This document shows positions 7,615-16,075 of a DNA stretch of 64,000 bases, piece by piece. Origin of the DNA: Anaerolineaceae bacterium UBA5211 (GTDB lineage: Bacteria > Chloroflexota > Anaerolineae > Anaerolineales > Anaerolineaceae); contig DHVJ01000038.1 of assembly GCA_002412595.1 (NCBI GenBank), positions 7,118 to 71,117 on the forward strand, written 5' to 3'. The stretch's first letter is position 1; each line of letters starts with the position of its first letter. The notes under the pieces are model-generated. The model saw only the letters and a program-made list of their open reading frames with translations. It was not told the DNA's origin and did no database searches. Both the position numbers and the translations under genes were made by a program.

Positions 7615-9222
7615 TTAAAACCCGGCGATTTCCATTAATTTAGTGTGGATATCGGTTTGATCATAGTATCCATTGAACAATTCAGAACCGACGCCTATAG
7701 CGGAGGTTTGCACAGGCGTACCTGTGTGGGAGTAGGAGGTCCAAGCCAGGCCGGCTTTCTGGTTTAAGACAGTGGTCAGTTTGATTGAAAGCGGATCATA
7801 GCCGCCATAGAGCAGGTAGGTGTAATCATCAGAGGCACGTTCTTCTGCACCCAGCATACTCTGTTCAAAGGCATCTTCAATAACAGCCAGTTCCATGTCG
7901 GTCAACGCCATGCTGTTGTTCAATTTGGTATCCGCTTCTTCAGCAGCCGCTATAGCTTCGTCACTGGCACCGTCCACGGCGCCATCTGCGACGGCTTGCA
8001 GCAGCGCTGCCTTTTCATCCGCGGGGATGACATACAAACCGAACGCTTCGTCAATCAGCGGCAGGACATCTTCAAATTGCGCATCGGCGCCGTTGGCTGC
8101 CTTAAACTCTTCCAGCTTCTTGCCGAACTCAATGTAAGACATGGATTGATTTTCAACGCGGTCAAAGTAAGCCGAGTAACCCGTGCCGGCGTAACCGATG
8201 GTCATGCCGCCGGTCTCGTGGTCGCCGGTCACAACAATCAGGGTCTCATCCGGGTGCTGTTCATAGAATTCGTAAGCCACCGCGATGGAGTCATCAAAAG
8301 CCAGGGTATCCACGATGGAAGCAGCGGCATCGTTGGCGTGGCAAGCCCAGTCAATTTTTCCGCCTTCAATCATCATGAAAAAGCCATCCGGATTGTCCAG
8401 CAATTCGATACCTTTATCCACAAATTCGGACAGGGAGATATATCCTTCCGGCTGGTCAATGGTGAAATACATGGCTGCGTCGCCGTCCACCACATCGTTC
8501 ACCGCGATTACTTTACCGTCGCCGGCTTTGAGGGCGTCAAAGTCCGTACGTCCATAAGCGATTTTGTAGCCGTTTGAATCTGCCAAACCCATTGCGCTGG
8601 GCAAGTTCTTGCCTTCCGCGTCTTTGCTGTATTTGCTCTTCATCTGGCCGCCGGCAAAATAATCAAAACCGGAATTTCCCAGGTCAACATTGATGTCGTA
8701 CATCAATTTGCGGGAAGGCTGATGGGAATAGAAAGCAGCCGGGGTAGCATGGTCGATAGATACAGTTGAAATAATGCCAATCTTCCAACCCTGCGCTTTG
8801 GCAACTTCGGTGATGTATTCGTAGGAAACGGAACCTTCGGGATCCATACCCAATACGCCGGAAGCGGTTTTATACCCGGTAGAAATCGCGGTGGCGGTGG
8901 AAGCCGAATCCGGGATAACACTGGTCAGGTCATAGGTGGTATTCATCCCCTGGGCAGGGAAGGTATTCATGAGCAATTCGGTTTCTTCCGGGCGTGCATC
9001 CGGGTTGGATACTGTAGCTTTGTACAATTCTGCCGCATTGCGCTGCGCGACTCCCATGCCATCGCCAATGAATAAGAATATGTATTTGGCGTTGCCGGAA
9101 GCTTGCTGGTTGGTTTCCATTTCAACATCCGAAACAACAGGGGTAAAGGAAACCCAGGCAGTTGTGGCGAGTGAAAAAACAACGAAAACCAGGACGATCG
9201 ATTTAAACAACTTTCTTGACAT
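7615..9222 (-). CDS. phoA: Exported alkaline phosphatase (PhoA superfamily)
   Basis: Secreted, metal-dependent phosphomonoesterase that frees phosphate from organic esters outside the cell. 535 residues with an N-terminal signal segment (KLFKSIVLVFVVFSLATTAWV). Active-site landmarks: FIGDGMG (metal Asp), VIPDSASTAT matching the family signature with nucleophile S106, MIEGGKIDWACHAND, GDHETGG, and the C-terminal SHTGTPV. An Ala/Glu-rich insertion near residues 385-450 is longer than in E. coli PhoA. An upstream start at 9264 is less likely, since the ATG at 9222 has AAAGGAG. Upstream direct repeats at 9282-9318 resemble Pho boxes, so induction at low phosphate is plausible. Confidence 0.93.
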   Translation of the reverse strand: MSRKLFKSIVLVFVVFSLATTAWVSFTPVVSDVEMETNQQASGNAKYIFLFIGDGMGVAQRNAAELYKATVSNPDARPEETELLMNTFPAQGMNTTYDLTSVIPDSASTATAISTGYKTASGVLGMDPEGSVSYEYITEVAKAQGWKIGIISTVSIDHATPAAFYSHQPSRKLMYDINVDLGNSGFDYFAGGQMKSKYSKDAEGKNLPSAMGLADSNGYKIAYGRTDFDALKAGDGKVIAVNDVVDGDAAMYFTIDQPEGYISLSEFVDKGIELLDNPDGFFMMIEGGKIDWACHANDAAASIVDTLAFDDSIAVAYEFYEQHPDETLIVVTGDHETGGMTIGYAGTGYSAYFDRVENQSMSYIEFGKKLEEFKAANGADAQFEDVLPLIDEAFGLYVIPADEKAALLQAVADGAVDGASDEAIAAAEEADTKLNNSMALTDMELAVIEDAFEQSMLGAEERASDDYTYLLYGGYDPLSIKLTTVLNQKAGLAWTSYSHTGTPVQTSAIGVGSELFNGYYDQTDIHTKLMEIAGF

Positions 9223-9254
9223 CTTTTTCTCCTTTAGGTTAATGAATCGCCTCG

Positions 9255-9318
9255 ATGATAGCAAAAAGGAGTTCGTCCATGGTTAACAGCAGTTACGGGA
9301 AAGATTAACCATCGTTAA
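9255..9318 (-). promoter_or_regulatory. Candidate Pho box and -10 element of the alkaline phosphatase gene
   Basis: On the minus strand four TTAAC-like repeats (TTAAC, TTAAT, GTAAC, TTAAC; plus-strand positions 9314-9318, 9304-9308, 9292-9296, 9282-9286) are spaced 10, 12 and 10 bases, close to one helical turn. Downstream is an extended -10 TGcTATCAT (TATCAT at 9260-9255). The repeats end at the -35 position, where no TTGACA is seen. That is the layout of PhoP-activated promoters, in which TT[ACT]ACA-type repeats replace the -35 box. Direct observation of repeats; PhoP control is inferred. Confidence 0.55.
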
Positions 9319-9545
9319 TTATTTTCAATGAAATTCTTAATGAGAAAACGAATTTCTTAATGACAAAATAGGTCTGAATTGTTATAAATAGACCAAACGA
9401 TTGTTAACCATTTGGGACACTGAATATACACGATTTAATTCATTGATAAACCATCATCTGAGGGATAGGTCTTGATTTTTCACTTTTTTTCTATCTTCTT
9501 AGGCAAATGTTTTTTAGATGCATTACAATAAAATAAAGAGAATCT
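9319..9545. other. AT-rich divergent intergenic region with a 20-bp-spaced direct repeat
   Basis: No gene seen. The sequence AATTCTTAATGA-type occurs twice exactly 20 bases apart (core at 9334-9343 and 9354-9363). A TACAAT box at 9524-9529 could be the -10 for the downstream sugar operon (start 9546), but no matching -35 is visible. Another GTTAAC lies near 9405. Confidence 0.4.
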
Positions 9546-11330
9546 ATGAAAACGATCATTAATAAACAATCCAGAGAAGAAGTCAGTCACGACAGTCTGA
9601 TGCTTTTGAAAAACCACATCGACCTCAAGTCGGTTCCGTTCAGCGACCGCGGGTCACGCTTGCTGGTTTACAAATCCGCCAAGCATAGTTTCCTTTACAT
9701 TAAACTGGCCGAGAGATTATCCTTTCTGGATTCGCAGATTGAGGCTTATCTAAAACGGCCGCCTTTTATCGACGAGCTGTGTCTGTTGGATGGCGAGGGG
9801 CAAAAACTGGATTATGAAGTCACCAGTTACCCGCATATGCTGGAATTGAACACGCGCATCGGCATGTTCGGGATTGTATTTCAGGATGAGCGCACCCTTT
9901 CGATCGGATTGCCAGAGAACACCACGGCCGGGATCCAGTTTTTAGCCACACCACAGTACTGGAAGATCAGCGGTCAGGGCGGACAGTTTAAAGCGGTGCG
10001 CAACCTATCCTATCAAAGCAACGCCGAACCGGTTGTAAACACCATCAAACCCAAGAAGCGCGGTTATGCTGTGGACTTTATCGTAAAATCTGAAACAGAC
10101 TGCGCCATCACCCTCAGCATTGACGAAAAACATCTTTCCGAAGAAGTTGCGCCTTTTTCACAGACTGCCGCCTTCGCTGAAACTCGCTGGCGCAACTGGT
10201 TCGAGAAAGTCCCGCCGGTGGAGGACTGCTATCGCCAAACTTACGCGCATGCCTGGTGGATCATGGCCAACAACCTGATCAGCGCGCGCGGCAACGTGGC
10301 CTACGAAGCCATGACCCCTTCCAAAACCAGCTACGTGGGCTTGTGGTTGTGGGACAGCGCCATGCACGCCCTGGCTTTCCGGCACGTTGACCCGGTGCTG
10401 GCACGCAACCAGATTCGCGCCATGCTAGCCGGCCAACTACCGGACGGCATGCTGCCGGATGCAATTTACGACGAAGGTGTTATTTCAGAAATCGATCATC
10501 CCTTCCAGGGTGAAGTAACCAAACCGCCCATTCTAGCCTGGGCAGCCATGAAGCTGCACGAAAAAGACCCGGACGTGGATTTCCTGCGTGAAATCTACAT
10601 CCCACTGGTACGCTGTAACGCCTGGTGGTTCAATATGAATGACGACAATGTAGATGGGTTGGCGCAGTACAACCACCCATACTCATCGGGTCTGGATGAC
10701 AACCCCCTGTGGGATTACGGCATGCCGGTGGAGTCACCCGATCTTAACACCTACCTGTGCGTGCAGATGGGTTCGCTGTCCCTGATGGCTGAAGCATTGG
10801 GCATACAAAATGAAGCTCAAATGTGGCGAAAGCGTGCGAATGCCATTGTTACACGCATGATCAAGGAATTTTGGGACGAAGAAGCTGGTTTTTTCCGCGC
10901 TTTTCACGGAGATGATCCCATCCCGGTTCTGACGCCATTCAACCTCTATCCGCTGTGGACCGGCCAACTGCCGGACGACATCCGCAATAAACTGCTGGCT
11001 CACTTGACCAATGAAGATGAATTTTGGGGTGACTACCCCATACCCAGCGTAGCCCGCAACGACCCGCACTTTAATCCTAACGTCATGTGGCGCGGGCCGG
11101 TTTGGGCCAATATCAATTATTTCTTTATTGAAGCTTTGCACCAATTGGGCGAGCACGACCTGGCAGTACAATTGCGCCAAAAGACGCTGGAAATGATCAT
11201 GGCGCACGAGAATATTTACGAGTTTTATAACGCAAAAACCGGACAACCGGGTGTGAACGCCGCACCCATATTTGGCTGGACAGCTGCTGTGTTTATCGAC
11301 CTGGCAATTCAGGCCAGCAATGAAGAATAG
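9546..11330 (+). CDS. GH63-like (alpha/alpha)6-barrel glycoside hydrolase
   Basis: 594-residue predicted cytosolic glycosidase (no signal peptide). The N-terminal ~200 residues are beta-rich; the C-terminal part is an (alpha/alpha)6 barrel like bacterial GH63/GH37 enzymes such as mannosylglycerate/glucosylglycerate hydrolases and trehalases. Landmarks: GLWLWDSAMHALAF with candidate acid D270, ...DNPLWDYGMPVESPDLNTYL, MWRGPVWANINYF, and YEFYNAKTG with candidate base E559 before FGWTAAVFIDL. It lies 20 bases before the OtsA-like gene and probably starts the operon. It could degrade the sugar compound made by the operon or trim a related glycan. The exact substrate cannot be read from sequence. 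Confidence 0.78.
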   Translation: MKTIINKQSREEVSHDSLMLLKNHIDLKSVPFSDRGSRLLVYKSAKHSFLYIKLAERLSFLDSQIEAYLKRPPFIDELCLLDGEGQKLDYEVTSYPHMLELNTRIGMFGIVFQDERTLSIGLPENTTAGIQFLATPQYWKISGQGGQFKAVRNLSYQSNAEPVVNTIKPKKRGYAVDFIVKSETDCAITLSIDEKHLSEEVAPFSQTAAFAETRWRNWFEKVPPVEDCYRQTYAHAWWIMANNLISARGNVAYEAMTPSKTSYVGLWLWDSAMHALAFRHVDPVLARNQIRAMLAGQLPDGMLPDAIYDEGVISEIDHPFQGEVTKPPILAWAAMKLHEKDPDVDFLREIYIPLVRCNAWWFNMNDDNVDGLAQYNHPYSSGLDDNPLWDYGMPVESPDLNTYLCVQMGSLSLMAEALGIQNEAQMWRKRANAIVTRMIKEFWDEEAGFFRAFHGDDPIPVLTPFNLYPLWTGQLPDDIRNKLLAHLTNEDEFWGDYPIPSVARNDPHFNPNVMWRGPVWANINYFFIEALHQLGEHDLAVQLRQKTLEMIMAHENIYEFYNAKTGQPGVNAAPIFGWTAAVFIDLAIQASNEE

Positions 11331-11350
11331 TTACCAAAGAAAGGATTTTA

Positions 11351-12883
11351 ATGGCTGATAGGCTGGGTATCATTCCCACCGAGACCAAACCAAGAGAAGA
11401 TATTGATTTCAGTACTTTTTCAGATTGGCATATCATTATTGCCTCCAACCGCGGACCGGTAGTTCACCAGGAAAGCAGCGACGGGCAAATCATTCAACAA
11501 AAAGGCAGCGGGGGATTGATCACCGGTTTAGCGGGTATGCTGCAATATATCAACGCAACCTGGATATCCTGCGCGCAAACGCCGCAAGATGTAGATTTTC
11601 ACGAAGGCGACATTCCCCTGGAAGAAGCCAACGGAAGGATTCACGTGAAATTCATCCATCCGGAACAATCTGCATATGACGGTTATTACAATGTCATCGC
11701 AAATCCGCTGCTTTGGTTTCTGCAGCACTCCATGTGGAACATTCCCAGCGAACCGGTTATTGACCATGCTACCTGGAATGCCTGGGATAATGGTTATAAG
11801 CAAGTCAACCACATGTTCGCAGAAGAGATTGTGGAAGCTGTCAAAAAAACAAATAAAAATACACTGGTGATGCTGCAAGATTATCACCTGTATCTGACCG
11901 CCCGCTACATTCGCGAATTGCTGCCAAAGGCCGAACAACCGACTATTTTACATTTCACGCACATCCCCTGGCCGGGTCCGGAATATTGGCGCATCCTACC
12001 GCCCACGATGCGGCAGGCTATTATAGATGGGCTATGCGCAGTGGATTTACTGGGTTTTCAAACTCAGGAAGATGGCTTGAACTTCATCCGCACGGTGGAA
12101 TCCCACCTGCCGCGTGCGCACGTGAAATATAAACGCGGACGTATCTGGTACCGCAATCACGCTACCCATGTCCAAGACTTCCCCATCTCTATTGATGTGG
12201 CTAACCTGAAAGCGATGCGCCACGACGAAGAAGTGATTGAGCAAAAAAAGGAAATTCAAAAGATACTGGGAGACAAAAAACTTATTCTGCGGGTGGACCG
12301 CATTGATCCAAGCAAGAACATCATCCGCGGGTTTAAAGCTTTTGAAGAATTACTCAGCCTGCATCCGCAGTATCAGGAGAAAGTCTTGTTTTTAGCATTG
12401 CTGGTTCCCTCGCGCCGTGATGTTGAGGAATATAAAGACTATCTGGATAAGATCATGGCCATCAGCGGACAAATTAACGCCGAGTACGGATCCAGTGAAT
12501 GGGAACCGGTGCGTATTTTAGTTGGAGAGAATTACAAACGGGCAATCGCTGCCTTGCAGTTATACGACGTGCTGCTGGTCAACGCAGTAGCAGACGGCAT
12601 GAACCTGGTTGCCAAAGAAGGACCCATTGTCAACGAACACAACGGCGTGTTGGTCTTATCCGAGCGAGCTGGAGCCAGCCAGCAGTTGGCACCGGGCGCG
12701 ATCGTTATATCGCCATGTGATGTATATGCTACCGCGGAAGCCATCCACCAGGGATTGAGTATGGGCGCAGAGGAGAAAATCACCCGTGCCCGCTCCCTGA
12801 ATTGGTTGATTGAAAATCACGATATCTACTGCTGGCTGAAAGACCAGCTGCACGCGGTGATTGAATTGAGCCGTAATTCATGA
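11351..12883 (+). CDS. otsA: GT20 trehalose-6-phosphate synthase-like protein (variant motifs)
   Basis: 510-residue retaining GT-B transferase of family GT20, which joins glucose from a nucleotide sugar to glucose-6-phosphate. Visible motifs: IIASNRGPV and GSGGLITGL at the N-terminus, LQDYHLYL, HFTHIPWPGPEYWRILP, VDRIDPSKNI (canonical OtsA has DRLDYxKG), ADGMNLVAKE, and a LSERAGASQQL donor loop. The usual NGxLWPxFHY block is replaced by IANPLLWFLQHSMWN, as in some actinobacterial-type GT20 proteins. An altered acceptor is therefore possible. The gene overlaps the next by ATGA. An OtsB-like phosphatase two genes on favours a trehalose-type pathway. Confidence 0.8.
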   Translation: MADRLGIIPTETKPREDIDFSTFSDWHIIIASNRGPVVHQESSDGQIIQQKGSGGLITGLAGMLQYINATWISCAQTPQDVDFHEGDIPLEEANGRIHVKFIHPEQSAYDGYYNVIANPLLWFLQHSMWNIPSEPVIDHATWNAWDNGYKQVNHMFAEEIVEAVKKTNKNTLVMLQDYHLYLTARYIRELLPKAEQPTILHFTHIPWPGPEYWRILPPTMRQAIIDGLCAVDLLGFQTQEDGLNFIRTVESHLPRAHVKYKRGRIWYRNHATHVQDFPISIDVANLKAMRHDEEVIEQKKEIQKILGDKKLILRVDRIDPSKNIIRGFKAFEELLSLHPQYQEKVLFLALLVPSRRDVEEYKDYLDKIMAISGQINAEYGSSEWEPVRILVGENYKRAIAALQLYDVLLVNAVADGMNLVAKEGPIVNEHNGVLVLSERAGASQQLAPGAIVISPCDVYATAEAIHQGLSMGAEEKITRARSLNWLIENHDIYCWLKDQLHAVIELSRNS

Positions 12884-14142
12884 CAGGAAAGGATATCGCA
12901 ATCCTGCATTATTCCGCTCCCCCCACCGTGGGCGGGGTGGAATCTGTCATGCACGCGCACACACGTATTTTCATCGCTCAAGGATATTCCGTGACGGTTA
13001 TTGCCGGAAACGGCAGCCAGGCCGCTCAACCGGAAGGTGCCAACTTCATCCGCCTGCCCCAACTGGATTCCCAGCATGAAGAAGTTTTGAAAGTGAACGC
13101 AGCATTGGAAGCTGGCCAAATAACCACTGCGTATGTTCAATTGCGCGATCAGATCAAATCCGAATTGGCCGCTTGCCTGCCACGTTTTGAGCACGTAATC
13201 GTACACAACGTCTTCAGCAAACATTTCAACCTGGCGCTGACAGATGCGCTGCACCAGCTGTTAAATGAAGACCAACTGCATCATTGCATCGCCTGGTGCC
13301 ACGATTTTTCCTGGGCCAGCGCGCGTTCGCTGCCCGTGCTGCACGACAGCCAACCCTGGAACCTGTTGCGGCTCTATCGTCCCGAAGTTGATTACGTAGT
13401 GGTTTCCAAAAAACGCCGCGAAAGCATGGCGGAAATCTTCCAGGTATCCAGCGATAAAATCAAAGTCATCTACAACGGCATCGATACGGACGTGCTGCTG
13501 GGCATTGCGCCCGCAAGCCGCGCCCTGTACCGCAAACTGAATCTTGAAGAAGCGGAACTGCTGCTGCTGATGCCCGTACGGGTTACGCAGGCCAAGAACA
13601 TCGAATTCGCGCTGCGGGTACTGAGCGAATTGCGGCAAAAAGGCTGCCAGGCGCAAATGGTCCTGACCGGTCCGCCCGACCCGCATGACCCGCAGAATTT
13701 GGCTTACTTCCAATCCCTGAAAGATCTGCGCAAGGATTTAGACATGGAAGCATATTTCCATTTCATTTACGAAAGCGGCGGAACGGCTGAAAGCGGAACT
13801 GTCCTTGATATGGAAAGCGTAGGCGATTTATATCGCCTGAGTGATGCCCTATTTATGCCCAGCCGGCGCGAAGGTTTCGGTATGCCCATTTTGGAAGCCG
13901 GGTTTCTGGGCAAGCCCATCTTTGCCAGCAACATCCCGGCTGTCGAAGAAATTGGGCAGACGGATGTGCACCTCATAGATATCAGCCTCGAACCTGCCGT
14001 GGCCGCGCAAATGATATTGGATTGGGCTAAGCATGACCCTGTTTACCATCTGCGTAAAAAAACACGCAACAATTACACCTGGCAGCAAATTTACAACAAA
14101 GAGATCAACCCTTTACTCGCGGGCGGGAAGCAGCTGTCATGA
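12880..14142 (+). CDS. GT4-family glycosyltransferase
   Basis: 420-residue GT-B glycosyltransferase. The N-terminus has the GT4 start (HYSAPPTVGGVESVMHAHTRIFIAQGYSVTVI), a middle VIYNGIDTDV, and the donor-binding EX7E-type block SRREGFGMPILEAGFLGKPI. It overlaps both neighbours by four bases (ATGA), so it is tightly co-translated with the OtsA- and OtsB-like genes. Standard trehalose operons do not contain such an enzyme. It may add or transfer a further sugar to the OtsA/OtsB product or act as an alternative synthase. Donor and acceptor are unknown. Confidence 0.85.
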   Translation: MTGKDIAILHYSAPPTVGGVESVMHAHTRIFIAQGYSVTVIAGNGSQAAQPEGANFIRLPQLDSQHEEVLKVNAALEAGQITTAYVQLRDQIKSELAACLPRFEHVIVHNVFSKHFNLALTDALHQLLNEDQLHHCIAWCHDFSWASARSLPVLHDSQPWNLLRLYRPEVDYVVVSKKRRESMAEIFQVSSDKIKVIYNGIDTDVLLGIAPASRALYRKLNLEEAELLLLMPVRVTQAKNIEFALRVLSELRQKGCQAQMVLTGPPDPHDPQNLAYFQSLKDLRKDLDMEAYFHFIYESGGTAESGTVLDMESVGDLYRLSDALFMPSRREGFGMPILEAGFLGKPIFASNIPAVEEIGQTDVHLIDISLEPAVAAQMILDWAKHDPVYHLRKKTRNNYTWQQIYNKEINPLLAGGKQLS

Positions 14143-14924
14143 GCTTTTCTTACCAAAAAATTACCGCCTTGCTTTCCAAACAGGCGCACTTGCGCCTCTT
14201 TTTGGATTACGACGGCACGTTGGCTGATTTCAGCGACCATCCTGACCAGGTGGAACCGCTGCCGGAAATCATCCAGCTGCTGACATCTTTACGCGACAGT
14301 GGAAAAATCAAGATTGTGGTTCTTAGCGGCCGTCGTTTGGCGCATCTGAATCAGCTGATCCCTATTAACGGCATCCGGTTAGCCGGTACGTACGGCCTGG
14401 AAATACAAAAGGAGGACGGCAGCCGGCAGTTCCGTCTGGCATATGACCAGGTACGGCCTGCGTTGCAATCGCTCATTCCTCTTTGGAAGGAATTGATAAA
14501 AGGTCAGGAACTTTTTTATTTAGAAGATAAAGGCTGGTCTTTGGCACTGCATGCGCGTTTTGCCGCTGATGTGGCCGCAGAAGAACTACTTGAAAAAGCG
14601 CGGAAATTGGCTGAAGAAACACTGGATAGGAAAGAATTCCGCGTTTTACCCGGCCATAAATTTCTGGAAGCCGGACCGCAGTTGGCAGATAAAGGTGAGG
14701 GTGTGAAATATCTACTGAAAATTGACCCGCTTTTCGAAGAGAGTCTGCTTTACCTGGGGGATGACGACAAAGACGAGATTGCTTTCAGCGTGATCCAATC
14801 GCACGGCGGGGCGGCTATTCGGGTTTGTTCCAATGTTATCAATCAACCGATCGAAGACTGGCGTCTTCCCAATCCGCGTGAAGCCCGGCTGTGGCTGCGC
14901 AGCTTACCTCAACAATTAGCCTAA
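14139..14924 (+). CDS. otsB: Trehalose-6-phosphate phosphatase-like HAD phosphatase
   Basis: 261-residue HAD-superfamily sugar phosphatase of the OtsB type, which removes phosphate from trehalose-6-phosphate. The DXD nucleophile pair is D23/D25 in FLDYDGTLADF. VVLSGRRLAHL is the second motif. A lysine and GDDDKDEIAF form the metal-binding end. The small cap domain lies between. It is the last gene of the four-gene cluster, overlaps the GT4 gene by four bases, and its 3' end overlaps the convergent patatin gene by nine bases. Whether its substrate is trehalose-6-phosphate or another disaccharide phosphate depends on the OtsA-like enzyme. Confidence 0.87.
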   Translation: MSFSYQKITALLSKQAHLRLFLDYDGTLADFSDHPDQVEPLPEIIQLLTSLRDSGKIKIVVLSGRRLAHLNQLIPINGIRLAGTYGLEIQKEDGSRQFRLAYDQVRPALQSLIPLWKELIKGQELFYLEDKGWSLALHARFAADVAAEELLEKARKLAEETLDRKEFRVLPGHKFLEAGPQLADKGEGVKYLLKIDPLFEESLLYLGDDDKDEIAFSVIQSHGGAAIRVCSNVINQPIEDWRLPNPREARLWLRSLPQQLA

Positions 14925-15956
14925 AAGTTCTCCCAGCGAACCGAAATAATCAGTAACAGCCTGGCGGCCGGAATCATACAACTTTTGATAAATTTCTGAA
15001 CCGGGTTGAATATCAAAATCCGTGGAAGAAACTCCGCAATCGCTGATCTCGATGGTGCGTTTCTCATCCAGAATATTATTTCGTAAACTGGAAGTCTGGT
15101 GAGAATCATAATAATTCCTTCCGGTCAGGGCCACAAATTCCCATAGGTTCTTGGGGTGTTCAGCCACATCCATGTATTTCTCCTCATCCGGTGATAGGTA
15201 AAGCCCCAAAGTTTCCCAATTGAGGCCTTCCCAGAATTTATCCGGATTGCGGACGAAATCCATATGATCGAAAAGTTCCAGCGGGTAGTTATTAAAAAGC
15301 CCGCCATCTACGTAAAAATCACCCTGACCAAACTGGCTGCCGTCGAAGCGCAGCGCTTCAAAATAGAGCGGGATGGACATGGATAGCCGTACCGCATCCG
15401 CAACAGCCACGTCCGGTGTACTTTTCAACGAAAAGATTTCCGGACGGTGGCGGGAAATATTGGATGCCACGATGTACAAGTCACGGAAACCGGCTTCATC
15501 GAAATCTCGGAATGTTGCGCGTGAATTTCCTTCCATTTTGTCAGAAATGACCTGACTGATCCACTGGTAAAAATATTCACTTGAATACCAACCATAACTG
15601 TCAAACAAACGTTTGTAGCTGCCCGGGTTGGCAATCGTGAGGATTTTTCCACGCACATCGCGTATGCTTTTCTGAGGAATGCGGGATAAATCCAGGTCAT
15701 TAAATAATGCCAGTGTATCTGCCACCGGCATGCGAAAACTGAGCAATGTGGCCGCGATGGCACCTGAAGAAGTACCGGCTACACGTTCAATACTATCAAC
15801 GATGCCTAACTCATCCAGCTTTTCCAGCGCACCCATATAGGCAATGCCGCGCACACCGCCGCCCTTGAACACCAAATTTTGGTATTCATAGCGCGTCTCA
15901 TCGGCTTTCTGCCCAAACTGTCTGCGGATTGATTTTAAAATTTTAGGTAATTGCAT
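14916..15956 (-). CDS. Patatin-like phospholipase
   Basis: 346-residue lipid acyl hydrolase of the patatin family, using a Ser-Asp dyad. It shows the oxyanion glycine loop KGGGVRGIAYMGAL (residues 31-44), the nucleophile elbow GTSSG (S63) and the DGGLFNNYPLELFD block with the catalytic Asp. No signal peptide is evident, so it probably acts on membrane lipids from the cytosol. In-frame TTG and GTG starts lie a few codons upstream. The ATG at 15956 was chosen because GGTGA precedes it and a TATAAT box at 15991-15986 gives a transcript start near 15979. Confidence 0.88.
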   Translation of the reverse strand: MQLPKILKSIRRQFGQKADETRYEYQNLVFKGGGVRGIAYMGALEKLDELGIVDSIERVAGTSSGAIAATLLSFRMPVADTLALFNDLDLSRIPQKSIRDVRGKILTIANPGSYKRLFDSYGWYSSEYFYQWISQVISDKMEGNSRATFRDFDEAGFRDLYIVASNISRHRPEIFSLKSTPDVAVADAVRLSMSIPLYFEALRFDGSQFGQGDFYVDGGLFNNYPLELFDHMDFVRNPDKFWEGLNWETLGLYLSPDEEKYMDVAEHPKNLWEFVALTGRNYYDSHQTSSLRNNILDEKRTIEISDCGVSSTDFDIQPGSEIYQKLYDSGRQAVTDYFGSLGELLG

Positions 15957-16075
15957 AGAAAAATTGGTCACCAATTCAGTCGTTTATTATACATATTAAG
16001 TTATACAACGAAAAGCCGGTAAAGTTGCAAGCTTCACGTTTTCTAATAGCAGTCTAATAGAATTTTTAGAACATT

